Below are positions 1 through 11,565 of a DNA stretch of 64,000 bases, one piece after another. Source of the stretch: Rana temporaria (lineage: Eukaryota > Chordata > Amphibia > Anura > Ranidae); the NCBI RefSeq assembly GCF_905171775.1, contig NC_053489.1, forward strand, positions 589,921,832 through 589,985,831, in the 5' to 3' direction. The notes beneath the pieces are model-generated. The model was not told where the DNA came from and searched no databases. It was given only the letters and a program-made list of their open reading frames with translations. Positions within the stretch are counted from its first letter, which is position 1. The number at the start of each line of letters is the position of its first letter. The translations under genes and the position numbers were made by a program.

Positions 1-311
1 ATTCGGCCGCTAGCGGTGCGGTATTAACCCCCGCTAGCGGCCGAAAAAGGGCACATCTGCAGAGGCGCATTGCGGGTGGTATTACAGCGGTTTGCCATTG
101 TTTCAAACGGGAAGGAGCGGTGAAGGAGCGGTATACACACCGCTCCTCTCACCGCTCCAAAGATGCTGCTTGCAGAAGATTTTTTTCTCTCCCGCCAGTG
201 CATCGCCTCGGTGTGAAAGCCCTCGGGCTTTCACATTGAGAATGCTGGGCAGGAGTTTTTCAGGCGGTATTTTGGCGCTATTTTTAGCGCTAAACCGTCT
301 GAAAAACTCCT
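1..311. repeat. Chain of four hairpins, MITE-like, cut by the window edge
   Basis: Four inverted repeats follow one another: about 2-45 (arms containing CGGCCGCTAGCGG), 111-160 (GGAGCGGT arms), 213-236 (TGTGAAAGCCC arms) and 251-311 (AGGAGTTTTTCAGGCGG against its near-complement). No coding frame spans them. Serial palindromes of this kind are typical of miniature or fold-back DNA transposons. The left terminus is outside the window, so no terminal repeat or TSD can be assigned. Confidence 0.5.
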
Positions 312-1357
312 CATTGTGTAAGAGGCCTAATTGATTTCTCAATGTCAGATCGAAGTGTGATGTAATGTTTTGTTTGGTTTTGCTTCATTTTTCTTGCGCA
401 ATAGAAACCTTGTGATTTAAAAAAACAAACAAAAAAGATACAGTTTATACTTAGCTACAGAGCGCTGTCAGTTTTTGGTTCTTCTCAGTTCTCCAGCATT
501 CAATCCAATGCTATCTGACAGCAACACAGTTGAGCTTGGACCATATCATTGTGCCTTTTGTTTCATACATATACTAACATGGTGGATTTACAGCTTTTAG
601 CGCCTGGAACCCAGTTTTGTCATTCCTTTATATTGTATGCATGTGCTACACTGCCAAACTGTTTAAGCACAAATTAGAGCATATCACTTGAGAAAAAAAA
701 ATTATCTTTGAAAAGAGTAGAGAAGGATGTACTGGTAGCCATTGTTGTTGAGAAAAAATTAAGGGGAAATCCCAAAATTTTACAGTTGTTCCCAGAAAGA
801 TGGGTGAAGAAATTTTCTAATAGGAACACTTGCTCCAGGCACACTGGAATATGGTAGATTTCCAACAATTTTCTATTGCGTTGATGGGACAGGAAGTGAA
901 AGGTAATTCTCCCCAGGGTACACAGCCAGCGGAGAAATAACCTGGCAAGTGGTTTGACCCACTTCTACTCTATACACAATTTAACATATTTTTTTCGTTT
1001 TGACCATACATACTCTTTAAGAACTGATACATTTTTAGCCATTACATACAATGCAATTGTGAACTGTCAAGTGACCGAACGCAGAGTGGAAGCAGTGAAG
1101 AATGTAAAGCAGCACAGAAAAGTCGTAGGAGCCGCTGGATAGGAGGATGGACACTCTGTTCTTTGCCTTAACCTTCTTACGAACCTCAGCCCTTCTGAAA
1201 CACCAGGTTAAGTGTACAAACATACAATATCACAGGAGACCACTGGAAGTAATATTTAGTACCCAATACTAGTGCTATATCAAAGAAAACAGGCACCAAA
1301 CTAAGTAGTAAAGGAAAACTTAAAGGAGTTGTAAAGGAAAAAAAACATTTGCCTAAA
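312..1357. other. No recognisable feature
   Basis: AT-rich sequence with only short uncorrelated open frames. I see no domain, repeat terminus or RNA gene here. Confidence 0.5.
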
Positions 1358-1745
1358 ATTACCGTATTTATCGGCATATACGCGCACTTTTTTCCCCTTA
1401 AAATAAGGGGAAAATCATGGGTGCGCGATATACGCCGAAACCCGCTTCCCGCGCTGTGTTTGAACGCCGCCGCCGACATATACCGAGCGCAGTACACTCG
1501 GGTACACTCGGCCAGGCGCAGGAAGTGGGGATCGTCTCAACAACAGCGCGGGAGAAGCGGGGAGGACAGCACTGAGGCCGCAGACGGACGCCGGACTGGA
1601 CAAGGCCGCCGATGGACGCCGGGCAAGACACCGACGAGGGGCATTCAAACTGTAAGTATTTTCTTTTTTTTCAGGAAATTTTCCTTCCAGGTTAGGGGTG
1701 CGCGCTATACGGCGGTGCGCGCTTTACCCCGATAAATACGGTAAT
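1358..1745. mobile_element. MITE with ACCGTATTTATCGG termini
   Basis: A perfect 17-bp inverted repeat (ATTACCGTATTTATCGG at 1358-1374, its complement at 1729-1745) bounds about 390 bp. Inside it are GTGCGCG/TATACG motifs near each end and a GC-rich core. TA dinucleotides abut both ends (TA then CCGTATTT), so a TA target duplication is possible but cannot be proved because the sequence is self-complementary. The 128-residue open frame across it is incidental. Non-autonomous, probable DNA transposon. Confidence 0.7.
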
Positions 1746-3312
1746 GTCTGCAAGGTAGACAGATAGAATAGTGTAATGATTCTGTTAAAAAACGAGTAAA
1801 TACCTATTAAATTCCTTCATCTATATCACCTCCGGCATTGTAGTTTCTGTTCTCTCATTCACTTCCCGGTTTGCATCGCTCGTTCATGTAAGAACTACAT
1901 TACCCAGTATGAATTGCGGCACGCCCAGTAATTCACACCTCCTTGAAGTCTCTAACATGTAGAGAGCGTCCTGCCACACAGATGTAGTTCCCAGGAGGGG
2001 GCGAGCACGTTACTGACCACCGCAGTACAGGGCCGTCTTAATAGCATCTTGCGCCCCTGGGCAAAGTAATGCTCTGGGGCCCCTATAATGATGACAGTGC
2101 AGGTAAACAGACATCAAGTAGGTAGGAGGCAGACTGCCTCCCCTGTGTATCTATCACTCTCAGTGCCATCACGGTGGTCAGTAAAATCAGACAAGCAGGA
2201 AGTGAACAGAACAGAGAAGAAATAGAGCAACTTCTGAGCAAAAACGAACAATGAGGAAGTCATTGTGCATCCCTGTGCATCTTATTATTCACCAACACTG
2301 ATATTGTTGTTGTATTTTCATAAGATATTGCCCAACAGGGCATATTTGTTTTCACTAGCGCTGCACTTTCTTTTCATATTTATTTTCAATGAGGAAGTGA
2401 AAAGAGGAATGTCTGCAGGTAAAGGATGCTTATTATGAAAAAAAAAAAAAGTTCCTTTACAACCCCTTTAACATATTGTCACCCATTGTGGCTGGTAACT
2501 AGGCAAGCATAAAATGGATTATCAATGGTAACAACACAATTTATCATACAGAGTGATTAACAGTAAAGACTAGGCATAAGATGACATTTGATGTCTAGAT
2601 CAGTATAAACAGTATAAAGGTCACCTCAAGTACAGCAGTGAGCAGTAGTAAAGTTTAATCTACTGAATGCTAAAACTATACTGCCAGAGCACATTTATCA
2701 ACGGGACAAATTTTGTTTTGTTTTCGTCCTGGAAGGCCACATTCCTCTACGCTTCCCTTAGTTTAGTTGTAATAGTTCAATCTATCAAGGGCATGTCTCC
2801 AGTACTCCAGCTCTATAGATACGAATGTCTGTAGTTCACTTCTATGTATCATTGCATTTTTGGATGGCAAAAGTTCTACTTTGTCAGTTCTTGCTGTTCT
2901 GTACCTGTATACCCATTTAAGCATTTGGAATTTCTTTGTCTTGCCCCCCCTTGGGATAAATAAAGATTAATTATTTAAAAAAATTGTGTTGATAGGATGC
3001 CATTCTGAATGGGCATTTGCTGATGGACGTGCATTGTAGTGCAGCACAGCATGTGGCAATATGTTGTGGCTCTCTGCCAAAAAATAGTGTATGTGCCGAA
3101 GTTGGTACTCTGCCGAACTACAATGCACATGCATCCCAAAATGTATTGGGGTGCCATTTCGATTGAATTGAACTGCATTGTATCAGCTCATTTATTGTGT
3201 ATCGTCATACACTGGATTAGCAACGATTTGGCTTGATTTTTTGCATAACCCTGTATGCCCAAAAAATCTCAGAATTTCTCCTCAACTAAAACCTTATAAA
3301 TTGTGCATGAGC

Positions 3313-3314
<2 letters not shown>
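1746..3314. other. No gene; one hAT-like terminus
   Basis: No coding potential seen. CAGGGCCGTCTTAATAGC at about 2029 resembles the CAGGG start of the non-autonomous hAT elements found elsewhere in the window, but no matching right end is visible. Short poly(A) at about 2438. Confidence 0.4.

Positions 3315-3360
<46 letters not shown>
3315..3360. repeat. (TA)n microsatellite
   Basis: About 20 uninterrupted TA dinucleotides. Confidence 0.95.
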
Positions 3361-3361
<1 letters not shown>

Positions 3362-4633
3362 AAAAGCATCATTATAATTATTATTGTTATTACTACTACA
3401 ACTATTATTATTTTTTTACAAGCACCGGTTCCTAGTAGCGTACTATCTATGCTGACAGCTCACCCGCTGCCTGCCCGTGATTTAGGCATACTTTGTGTTA
3501 AGAGATCAATTACATGATGTCACAATTAACACTTTGTTGCAGTAATAGTTAGCCAGAGGGCCCCATAAAAATGTTGCTATTATAGTTAAATGCCTTGTAA
3601 TAACCTTTGCAAACTGACTTTAACATCGACTTTATCTTAACAATATATACAATAATAGCACTATAATAGCACACCACTATTTAAAGAGCAGAGTAAAGTA
3701 CAATTAGGGGTCAGAAAAATTGAAGGCACACATCAAATCCCAGGCCTAGTATACAAGCATACAATGAAGTGTGTCAGGTACCTTGCCGTGCAGTCTCGTG
3801 GTTAAATCTGCATTCTTCAGAAACAATAACACTACCCTGAGTTCAGTATTTGTATTCACAAAATCCTGTTTCGATTCATTTTGTGGCGTTACATTCCTGC
3901 GCTGTGTGTGTTTCAGACGTGCACATCCTTTACTCAGCCAGTCCTCAGTAAACGTCTCACAATCTTTCAAAAACACTCCCATTGCATAATATCCCTTCTT
4001 TATATGTGAAACCCAACCAAACCTCAGTGAGAACTTCCTGGTGTTTTGTAAAGCCTGGCTGTATTATTTATAGTATAAGACGACAACTCACTATTACCTG
4101 AGGTCAGATTCGTCACGTCAGAACATTATGCCATGTAATTTTAACATCCAAGTCATCTATTAACTGGCTTTTTATAGTCAAAACATTACCTTTTCACAAT
4201 CTAGGCATTTTTTCCGGGTTCACAAGCATGGCTGGATTTTTGTAAAACCAACATAGGTCATGGTCTAAAGCTGCAAAGCTTTCAAGGCGGCCTACCTACA
4301 CATCATACCGATGAATGTCTTTAACGCATTGCCATGCATAATAAATGGCTTCAGGCTGCCAAAATCTTCTCGTTCTTACCGGCCCAGTACAGTTTGTGTA
4401 TTTTTGTTGGTGGAATACTGTGTGCTTTCGCTTAAGTAGATGTAAGCCCTAACTTGCTAAAGCGCTATATATCATATTATTGACTGCAGAGCCATCCACA
4501 GTGCAACCCAAAGTGTTCCCCTTCCCCAGCCACCTGAAAAGTTCTCCAGCCCTGTGCAGAGCACTCAGCCTTCCACAGTGCCCCCAGGCTGTAGCCTCCA
4601 GCAGAGCCCATAATGCCAATTTCCCACAATACT
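3361..4633. other. No recognisable feature
   Basis: Non-coding, AT-rich; no terminus or domain recognised. Confidence 0.45.
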
Positions 4634-4641
4634 GCCCAGCC

Positions 4642-5180
4642 CAGGGATGGACTGACCATTGGGACTACAGGGAGTTTCCCGGTGGGCCGATAGCTCAGTG
4701 GGCCTGACAGAGGACCACCGCTCCAACTCCGCTCGTCTGTCTCTCCCTTTCCGCAGCGCTCACCTCCTCTCCCTCCCTGCAGCGCTCACCTGGGGGGGAA
4801 CAGAGAAGCGGGGGAGGACCAGAGGAGCAGGGACAATGACAGAGGAGCATGGGGGAGGGGACAGACAGCTGACTCAACAGCTATGGCCTGGGAGTTTCTC
4901 ATTTCTGCCCAATCTTGTTCCATTAGGGGGGGCACCGAACTGATTCTTTTTCCCAGGTGAAATAATGTCTAGCTTCCCCACTGGTACTGCCTATAAAAGT
5001 ACCAGTACCAGCCGTTCTACTCTAATAAAGTAGAACGGCTAGTGGCTAGTGAAGGGGGAGAGGGGGCTTGGGTGGCCGGGGGGGTGTGCGGGAGTTGTCC
5101 GGCTGCCATGGGAGAGACCTGTCAAAGTGGGCCAGTCTGGATGAAGTCCAGGGCCAAATTTTTGTCCCAGTCCAGCCCTG
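4642..5180. mobile_element. Non-autonomous hAT element, 539 bp
   Basis: Termini are CAGGGATGGACTG and the complement of CAGGGCTGGACTGG. They are flanked by a perfect 8-bp duplication GCCCAGCC (4634-4641 and 5181-5188), the hallmark of hAT transposition. A small hairpin (GCCGTTCTACT and its complement) lies at about 5011-5040. No transposase is encoded. Confidence 0.85.
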
Positions 5181-5675
5181 GCCCAGCCTAGGGCTTAATC
5201 CTTAGCAGCCCACAATGCATCCCAACCTATAGGTGGGGATGCATGGGACATTTTATAGAGGATTGTTGATGATTACACCAACATCCTGCCACAAATATTT
5301 ACATCTCCCATTGTCATTTCATATCTGCTATTGTTGCTGAGTGTACCCATCTGCCAAAGCAACTTCAAAGAGGCTTTTTTTTCTATTTTAGTTTTTTTGA
5401 CATTTAATTATAAGTGTAGTGGTACCCCCCGTAGGAGCTGCTGGATAATGTTGTTCACCCGTCACCTTGCCCAGCCCCACATTTACTTCTCATGCATTCA
5501 GAGACATAAAACTTTTTTTTTGTTTGTTTTATTGAGGATTGAACTTGGATGGGGTAAGAGAAAGATGAGATGCCCAGTAGAATTGATAGAACCTACTTGG
5601 GACAACTATATACACTCCGTTTCTCCTCTTGCACATCACTTCCTCTTCAATCTTCAGGTCTTCTCCTGCATAAAA

Positions 5676-5845
5676 CAGATTATAGCGCACACATGCAAAA
5701 ATGACATTTATCCTGCAAGGCTAGTTAAAAACACCAGAACATATTCAAAAATACAGGGGTTTGGTCACACTATATGGTCATATAGTGCTAAGCCCACTTA
5801 CTGCGACAAAGTACCCCGAATTAGTGGGTCCTACCCTGTTAATAG
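5676..5845. repeat. Local direct repeat, copy 1
   Basis: About 170 bp (from CAGATTATAGCGCACACATG to the CCTGTTAA region) recur with a few differences at 6080-6250. The 201-residue open frame over this stretch is not conserved in copy 2 and shows no domain. Confidence 0.75.
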
Positions 5846-6079
5846 AATGAAAGGACCTAGTGTCTCAACCTTGGGAGATAAACTCCTCTATATGGGAGAA
5901 CTGAAGGGATTCCTCCTATGTACTGGTGGCCACTAATAAGAGGTAATATAGAGGGGGAGGGGTGCTCCAGCCCAAGAGACCTGGTCAAGGTCTATACAAC
6001 ATACAAAACATACTTGGGGGGCACACCCTAAAAATGCTTTACATCTAAGATGGTGCTGCTATAAGACCAAAGACAGTAC

Positions 6080-6250
6080 AAAACAGATTATAGCGCACAC
6101 ATGCAACATTTACATTTATCCTGCAAGGCTAGTTAAACACACCTGAACATATTCAAAAATATGGGGTTTGGTCACACTATATGGTCATATAGTGCTAAGC
6201 CCACTTACTGTGACAAAGTACCCCGAATTAGTAGGTCCTAACCTGTTAAC
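6080..6250. repeat. Local direct repeat, copy 2
   Basis: Second copy of the 5676-5845 repeat, about 404 bp downstream in the same orientation. Confidence 0.75.
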
Positions 6251-7048
6251 CTCTCCTCCTGCATGTCGCTTCCTCTCTAATCTTCAGGCACAGCTAGCAC
6301 AAAGTAGTTAAGCCTGACTCTGACTTATCCAGGCCTTAGCAATTTCCCTTTGCAGGCAGGGATCGCGGGCCCCTATAATGTAGTAAAATAAAAAGTCTCT
6401 GGTCCTAGCTGTCCTACATGCGTCTACTGAGCCCAGTAACCCATCTTCAGGCCCTGCCAGCCCTCCTGGCTGCAGCCGCCTCCTTCCACTGCCCCTATCA
6501 CCACAGTCCACACTTCTGGTTCTGTACCCATCTCAGCCTGCAAGCTCACAGTCCTCTCAGGCATGCCTCCCCAGTCCTCCTGACTGTGCCTCACTCACCA
6601 GCCCTCCTGGCTGCGACCAGTTGTCCTCCCTGGAGTCTCTCAGCAGTGCCCTCTCCCACTGTCCTCTCTTTGCTCTCTCTTGTGCCTCCGGTCCAGGACC
6701 TTTTCATGTGTTTTTGAAGATGGTCCCAACTGCACCGAAGCCCAGGCCCAAGGTCACCCCCCAGACTGGAAGCTCCCTCAAAGGTCTCGACAGCCTCCAC
6801 AATCTCTCACTCCAGCTCTTCCACCCGACAACACCTCCCCAGCTGGCTGACCCTGGGTATTTAAGGAGGCCTGCTCCCTGCCAATCCAGGTTGGGGATTG
6901 GTCAGAGCTCCTTAGAATACCCCAGGCAGCTTAACAGATCGACATAAATGGTTTCTGTCCCTGATGAAGATATTTCTATATTTGTTACATTTTCAAAACG
7001 CGTTGGACTTCGCAGCCTGTCATCTCCAGGAACTGTTTTCACAATGGC
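6251..7048. other. No gene; pyrimidine-rich stretch
   Basis: 6420-6850 is C/T-rich with repeated CCTCCTGGCTG-type words; several short frames overlap it but none is convincing. A motif AAAACGCGTTGG at about 6994 recurs in related form elsewhere in the window. Confidence 0.4.
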
Positions 7049-7210
7049 CTTGGCACAGCTCTGTGGCTCACGCATGCATTTGCAAATGCGTGCGGACAAA
7101 ATCCCTGTTTTTAACACATACTGTTAGACAGGTTAATTTGGTTGTTCTGCAGGCTGGTTGGTAAGGAGGCTTGGTTTTTCCCTGGGCATTCCCCAGGTTT
7201 TGTTGTTATC
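7049..7210. repeat. Local direct repeat pair, copy 1
   Basis: CCTTGGCACAGCTCTGTGGC through CCCCAGGTTTTGTTGTTAT is repeated at 7488-7645 with about 90 percent or better identity by eye. Confidence 0.8.
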
Positions 7211-7487
7211 TGCTTTAGCCTTCCTATGCCACTTACTGCGATTGCCAGCAATAGATGGAGGTGGTGGACACATTTATGTTTCACCTGTGGTGTGTATATT
7301 GGTCCAGCAGTGCACCAACACCTTTGCAGCCATTGTGCTATATGCTGGGTGTTTGGTGTGCTCCTGTACCTTTAAGGAGGGGTGGCTCCCCTTCAGTCCA
7401 CCTGCCCCCATCTATCCATTAGAATGAATGTGCCTCCACTGTGGGGATGCTCATTGTTTAGTGTTAGAACCACAGATTACAGGGTAC

Positions 7488-7645
7488 CTTGGCGCGGCTC
7501 TGTGGCTCACGCATGCGTTTGCAAATGCGTGCGGACAAAATCCCTTTTTTTAACGCATACTGTTAGACAGGTTAAGTTGGTTGTAGGCTGGTTGGTAAGG
7601 AGGCTTGGTTTTTCCCTGGGCATTCCCCAGGTTTTGTTGTTATTC
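7488..7645. repeat. Local direct repeat pair, copy 2
   Basis: Same-orientation copy of 7049-7210, 439 bp downstream. It carries small indels, for example a missing TCTGC before AGGCTGG. Confidence 0.8.
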
Positions 7646-7805
7646 ACAATGTTCTTGGGGTCTGATGCAGTCATTATTTATCTCTGTCAGATGTTCATGT
7701 ATTTTCAAGTAATCCATTTTTAATTATCATTACTCTACATCTGTGGAGCATTTATGTTCTTTATGTAATTTTTGTAAAAAAAACATATATTTTTTATACT
7801 GTATA

Positions 7806-8850
7806 TGTAGCGCTACCCCCGCAGGAGCCGCTGATTTGTTGTTGGGATCGGCATATTAAGTTACCTTGATATTGCCTAGAGAAGTAGTTGGAGAGCAAAG
7901 CAGTGAGCGAAGGTCCAGACAGTGAATAAAGATTTTCCAATGCTTTATTTCCAGGCCAAACACGGCCAACATCAACATCAAAGGGGAAGAACAGGTTGAT
8001 GAAGAAAAGGGAGAACCTTGCAGTATCAGGCCTGGATATAGACAGAGCAGTCCTGCTCTAAGTAGTATCACACTATTTTTCGTCGCCACTCTAGCCAGAG
8101 TGGGTGAAGTGCCCCCGGACAGACCCCTCTCACAAGCCTGGCAGTCGAAGTGTCACTTAGGATTTGCTGGGAGGAATTGGCCTCTGCCACAGGCCAATTA
8201 CTTTAAATAAACAAAATGGATGAACAGAGCGAAGCCTCCCAGTGGATTTTAGAATAGGTCACCGGATGACAGCAAAGCGTACCTGTCAGCATTCCGGTCA
8301 CCAGATGCCGGATTGGTTCGTTCAAGCCCTGTTGGACAACCTGCCTCCGGGCTCTCCTCAAGCCGACCCCCCAATTGAACGGCACCCAGCCTGGGATCCT
8401 CTCAATAGATGTGGGGACCCAGCAGATCACTGGGGTCCCCTCTTTACCTCCGGATGAGGTTCAGTGAAGCCTGAAATTTTGGCCAGGTGGGCCGCGCCGG
8501 CGGGGTCCATGGATGCGCGCACCCTGAAGGTGGATTCCGCACCTGGAACTGGGACCCCACGAAGACTTTTTAGCACATGACACCTGTCACAGATATACCC
8601 CTCCCCAGCATGACCCACAAGAGAAAACTCCTCTAATTGGCTGCTGGGGAAACTTACTCTGCCAGAACCCCACTGGCGCCAACTGCTGAACAGGTATGGT
8701 AACGCATCCCCGGAGCACAGACTGACCCAGTGGACGTTTCTGGAATGACAGAAGTCCCAATTTAGAAAATTGTGAATGGGAGCAAAGACACTCTCCCATT
8801 CCCCACTAACTTTAGCGTAGTGCCCAAACTGAAAGCAAGGGGGCGCTACA
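7806..8850. mobile_element. Solo-LTR-like element, 1045 bp
   Basis: Begins TGTAGCGCTACCCCCG and ends GGGGGCGCTACA, giving the TG...CA ends and 8-bp inverted TGTAGCGC termini of an LTR. TATA flanks both sides, but the right flank is a TA microsatellite, so a 4-bp TSD is not proof. No open frame with a domain is present. A related start (GTGGTACCCCCCGTAGGAGC) occurs at about 5420. It could instead be a DNA transposon with short inverted ends. Confidence 0.5.
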
Positions 8851-10407
8851 TATATATATATATATATTTTTTTTATTTACTATTGCCTTTAAAATCCCAA
8901 ACTTTGAGGTAAAATCTTTTGTGAGCTTACAGATATGTATGCTCTGATTGGGAGGGGACAGTCCCTATTATGAATGGCGGAGCTTATCCATGGTTGTGGT
9001 GCAGGGGTAACATTTTAAGTGCTCGCACCAACTATGGTATTTTCTCTAGGAATACAAAAGCCACATTGCAGTTTTGATAAAGAGTTTATATTATTTTTGA
9101 CCATGTCTGCAATTTTTCCTTGCAGCTAACAAAGCCAGCTTGTTGTATAGTCATTGAACCAGAATCGGCTATAATTGTTTAAAATGGCTAGCTACACAGG
9201 CTACATAATGGAAGCAGTTCTCAGCAAACCTGCACTACACTACAGAGCACAAATCACTAAAATAATAGATTATGTCTTATACTTAGTGGGCTCTCATGCC
9301 CTCCCTTATCTCCCTTATTCCTTCTTATTAGTCATACACTTGTAGGGTAGGGTACAGAGATGGCCTGTTGTAATTCCATCTTGGACCACTAGATGTCCCC
9401 ATAGCCATACATTAGGGATGGCTAAAAAGTTGTTTTGATGCTTACCCTGAACCTTTTGGGAGAGGGTAAGGTAACCCTGGGTAAGGTTATATTAGGAAGA
9501 CAGAGAGCTTCCTGGGTTAGTTGCATTGAAGAGAGTAAATACCTCTGTGGTTGGAGAGAAAAACTAAGGGGGCCTCTGACTTCATTGCTGATCTTTCCCT
9601 GATGGGGGCAGCCTGACACAGTGAAAGAACTGTATACCTTTTATGGTGATAGTCTCGGCATGCGCTGGGACATCTCTTCTGTGAATAGTGTGTCTCTCAT
9701 CTTTTTTTTTATGCTACAGCTCTCTGAACTCTACCAGACAGTTTATAGCTGTCAGAAACTATGAATCAGACTGAGATAATAGTGCAGTAAAAATTACACA
9801 AATTAATAAAATGGTAAAATGGTATAAACTGAGCCAACATAGTCAAAACATAGCCAGAGTTCGGTAACCAGAATGGGTAGTCAGAGCAAGCCAGTGAAAC
9901 AGGAGTCCAGAGATCAGTGAAGTCGGGTGCAGCAAACAGGATCAGGAACCAGAAGGAAAGTCAGTCAAGCAAAAGTCTTTCACAGGAAAACTGCAATGTT
10001 CAAAATATCCAGACTCTCTCTGCTAAGGCACTAAAGATCTGATCCAAGTAGTTTATTGAACCAGCAGCTCTAGCAGGAAATGAAGACCAAGTGAGTCACT
10101 GTGGAAGGACAAGACTTTGGCGATTAACTGACAGCTGAGCACAGAGCTCTGAGAAGAAAGAGCTGAGCCCAGCCCTGACAATAGCTTAAAGCCTAAGTTA
10201 ACCTTTTGGGAAAAAATAATAAATGCACATATTTCTGCAGGAAACAAAATTGCATTTATTATTTCTTCCCTCAGAAGCCTGGAAAGCATTGAACCCATTA
10301 TCAGTAAAACATGCCAGGCTCCTGCAGACTCTCAGTATAGCTGTTTACCCATACCTCCCGTTCAGGCAGACAGTTGCTGGAGACAGTGGAGAGCAGGAAG
10401 ATTTCCA
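8851..10407. other. No recognisable feature
   Basis: Non-coding after a short TA run (8851-8867). No domain, terminus or repeat pair was recognised. Confidence 0.45.
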
Positions 10408-10566
10408 GGTGAAACTCCAAAAATTTGAATATCGTGTAAAAGTTCATTTATTTCACTAATGCAACTTAAAAGGTGAAACTAATATATAAGATAGACTCAT
10501 TACATGCAAAGCAAGATAGTTCAAGCTGTGATTTGTCATAATTGTGATGATTATGGCTTACAGCTA
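10408..10566. mobile_element. Tc1/mariner terminal fragment
   Basis: GAAACTCCAAAAATTTGAAT through GATGATTATGGCTTACAGCT matches, from memory, the end region of a common vertebrate Tc1-like element (AATATCGTG...GATTATGGCTTACAGCT). It is truncated where the TTCGAAC-rich element begins. No transposase is present. Confidence 0.5.
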
Positions 10567-10695
10567 GACATGAGCTTCGTGTTCGAGTCAAACTCATGTT
10601 CGACTCGAACATCGTATGTTCGACTGTTCGTGGAATAAAGAACGTTATGGGCCGTTGCAAAAAACGGAGAGCCATAATTGGCCAAAGCAAGGTGG

Positions 10696-10745
10696 CTTTG
10701 GCCAATTATGGCTCAGGGGTACACGCCCCACACTATATAAGGCCG
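10696..10745 (+). promoter_or_regulatory. CCAAT/TATA cassette, copy 1
   Basis: GGCCAATTATGG at 10700 lies 33 bp before TATATAA (10734-10740), followed by a GA-rich leader. The spacing suits an RNA polymerase II promoter. No coding sequence follows on the plus strand, so it may be the promoter remnant of a deleted transposase gene. Confidence 0.4.
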
Positions 10746-10931
10746 CCTGAAAGTCAGCCTTGTGTAGTGTGTTGCGGTGGTTAAGACAGAGAGAGAGAGT
10801 GTAATTTTTTTTTGAGTTAGGCAGACAGGAAGGCAGGCTAGTCAGTTAGAGTTACAGTGTGTAGAGGATATACAGTATATGCATCCCAGGTGTTGTATAT
10901 ATATTTATACACTGCATTGAGCCAGGGTGGC

Positions 10932-10985
10932 ATTGGCCAATTATGGCTCAGGGGATTTAGTACACGCCCCACACTATATAAGGCC
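10932..10985 (+). promoter_or_regulatory. CCAAT/TATA cassette, copy 2
   Basis: Second copy of the 10696 unit: GGCCAATTATGG at about 10935 and TATATAA at 10975-10981, inside a tandem duplication of roughly 230 bp. The second unit carries the MITE at 11085. Confidence 0.4.
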
Positions 10986-11084
10986 GCCTGGAAGTCAGCC
11001 TTGTGTAGTGTGTTGCAGTGGTTAAGACAGAGAGAGAGAGTGTCATTTTTTTTGAGTTAGGCAGGCAGGCAGGCTAGTCAGTTA

Positions 11085-11565
11085 GGCCCTGTACACACGA
11101 GCAGATATCCGATGAAAACGGTCCGCCGGACCGTTTCCAGCGGACATTTCTGCTCCGGATTTTGATCTGATGGGCTGTACACACCATCAGATCAAAATCC
11201 CCGCGGAAAACATACGCGGTGACGTGGCCGCGCCGTCGCCGCGACGATGACGCGGCGACGTGCGCGACCCTGGAAGGTAAATACTTCCACGCATGCGTCG
11301 AATCACTTCGACGCATGCAAAGGGATGGGGATCGCTTGGACTTATCCGGTGAGTCTGTACAGATGACCGGATCAGTCCGACGGACAGGTTTCCAGCAGAT
11401 AGATTTCTTAGCGTGCTAAGAAATTTTTATCCGCTTGAAAACCGGTCGGCTGGACAAATGTCCGCCGAAAAATGTCCGCTAGGCCGTACACACGACCGGA
11501 TTTGTCTGCTGGAACTGATCCGCGGATAAATCCCAACGGACAGATCCGGTCGTGTGTACAAGGCC
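11085..11565. mobile_element. Harbinger-type MITE with TTA duplication, 481 bp
   Basis: Ends GGCCCTGTACACACGA and TCGTGTGTACAAGGCC are flanked by TTA (11082-11084, 11566-11568). The neighbouring duplicate of the host sequence (about 10830-10860) has the same site unoccupied, with one TTA, which proves insertion. The interior consists of long imperfect palindromes. No coding sequence. Confidence 0.9.

Noticed and set aside
5331..5936. 201-codon frame
   Set aside because: No domain or codon signature; part of it overlaps a direct repeat whose second copy does not keep the frame.
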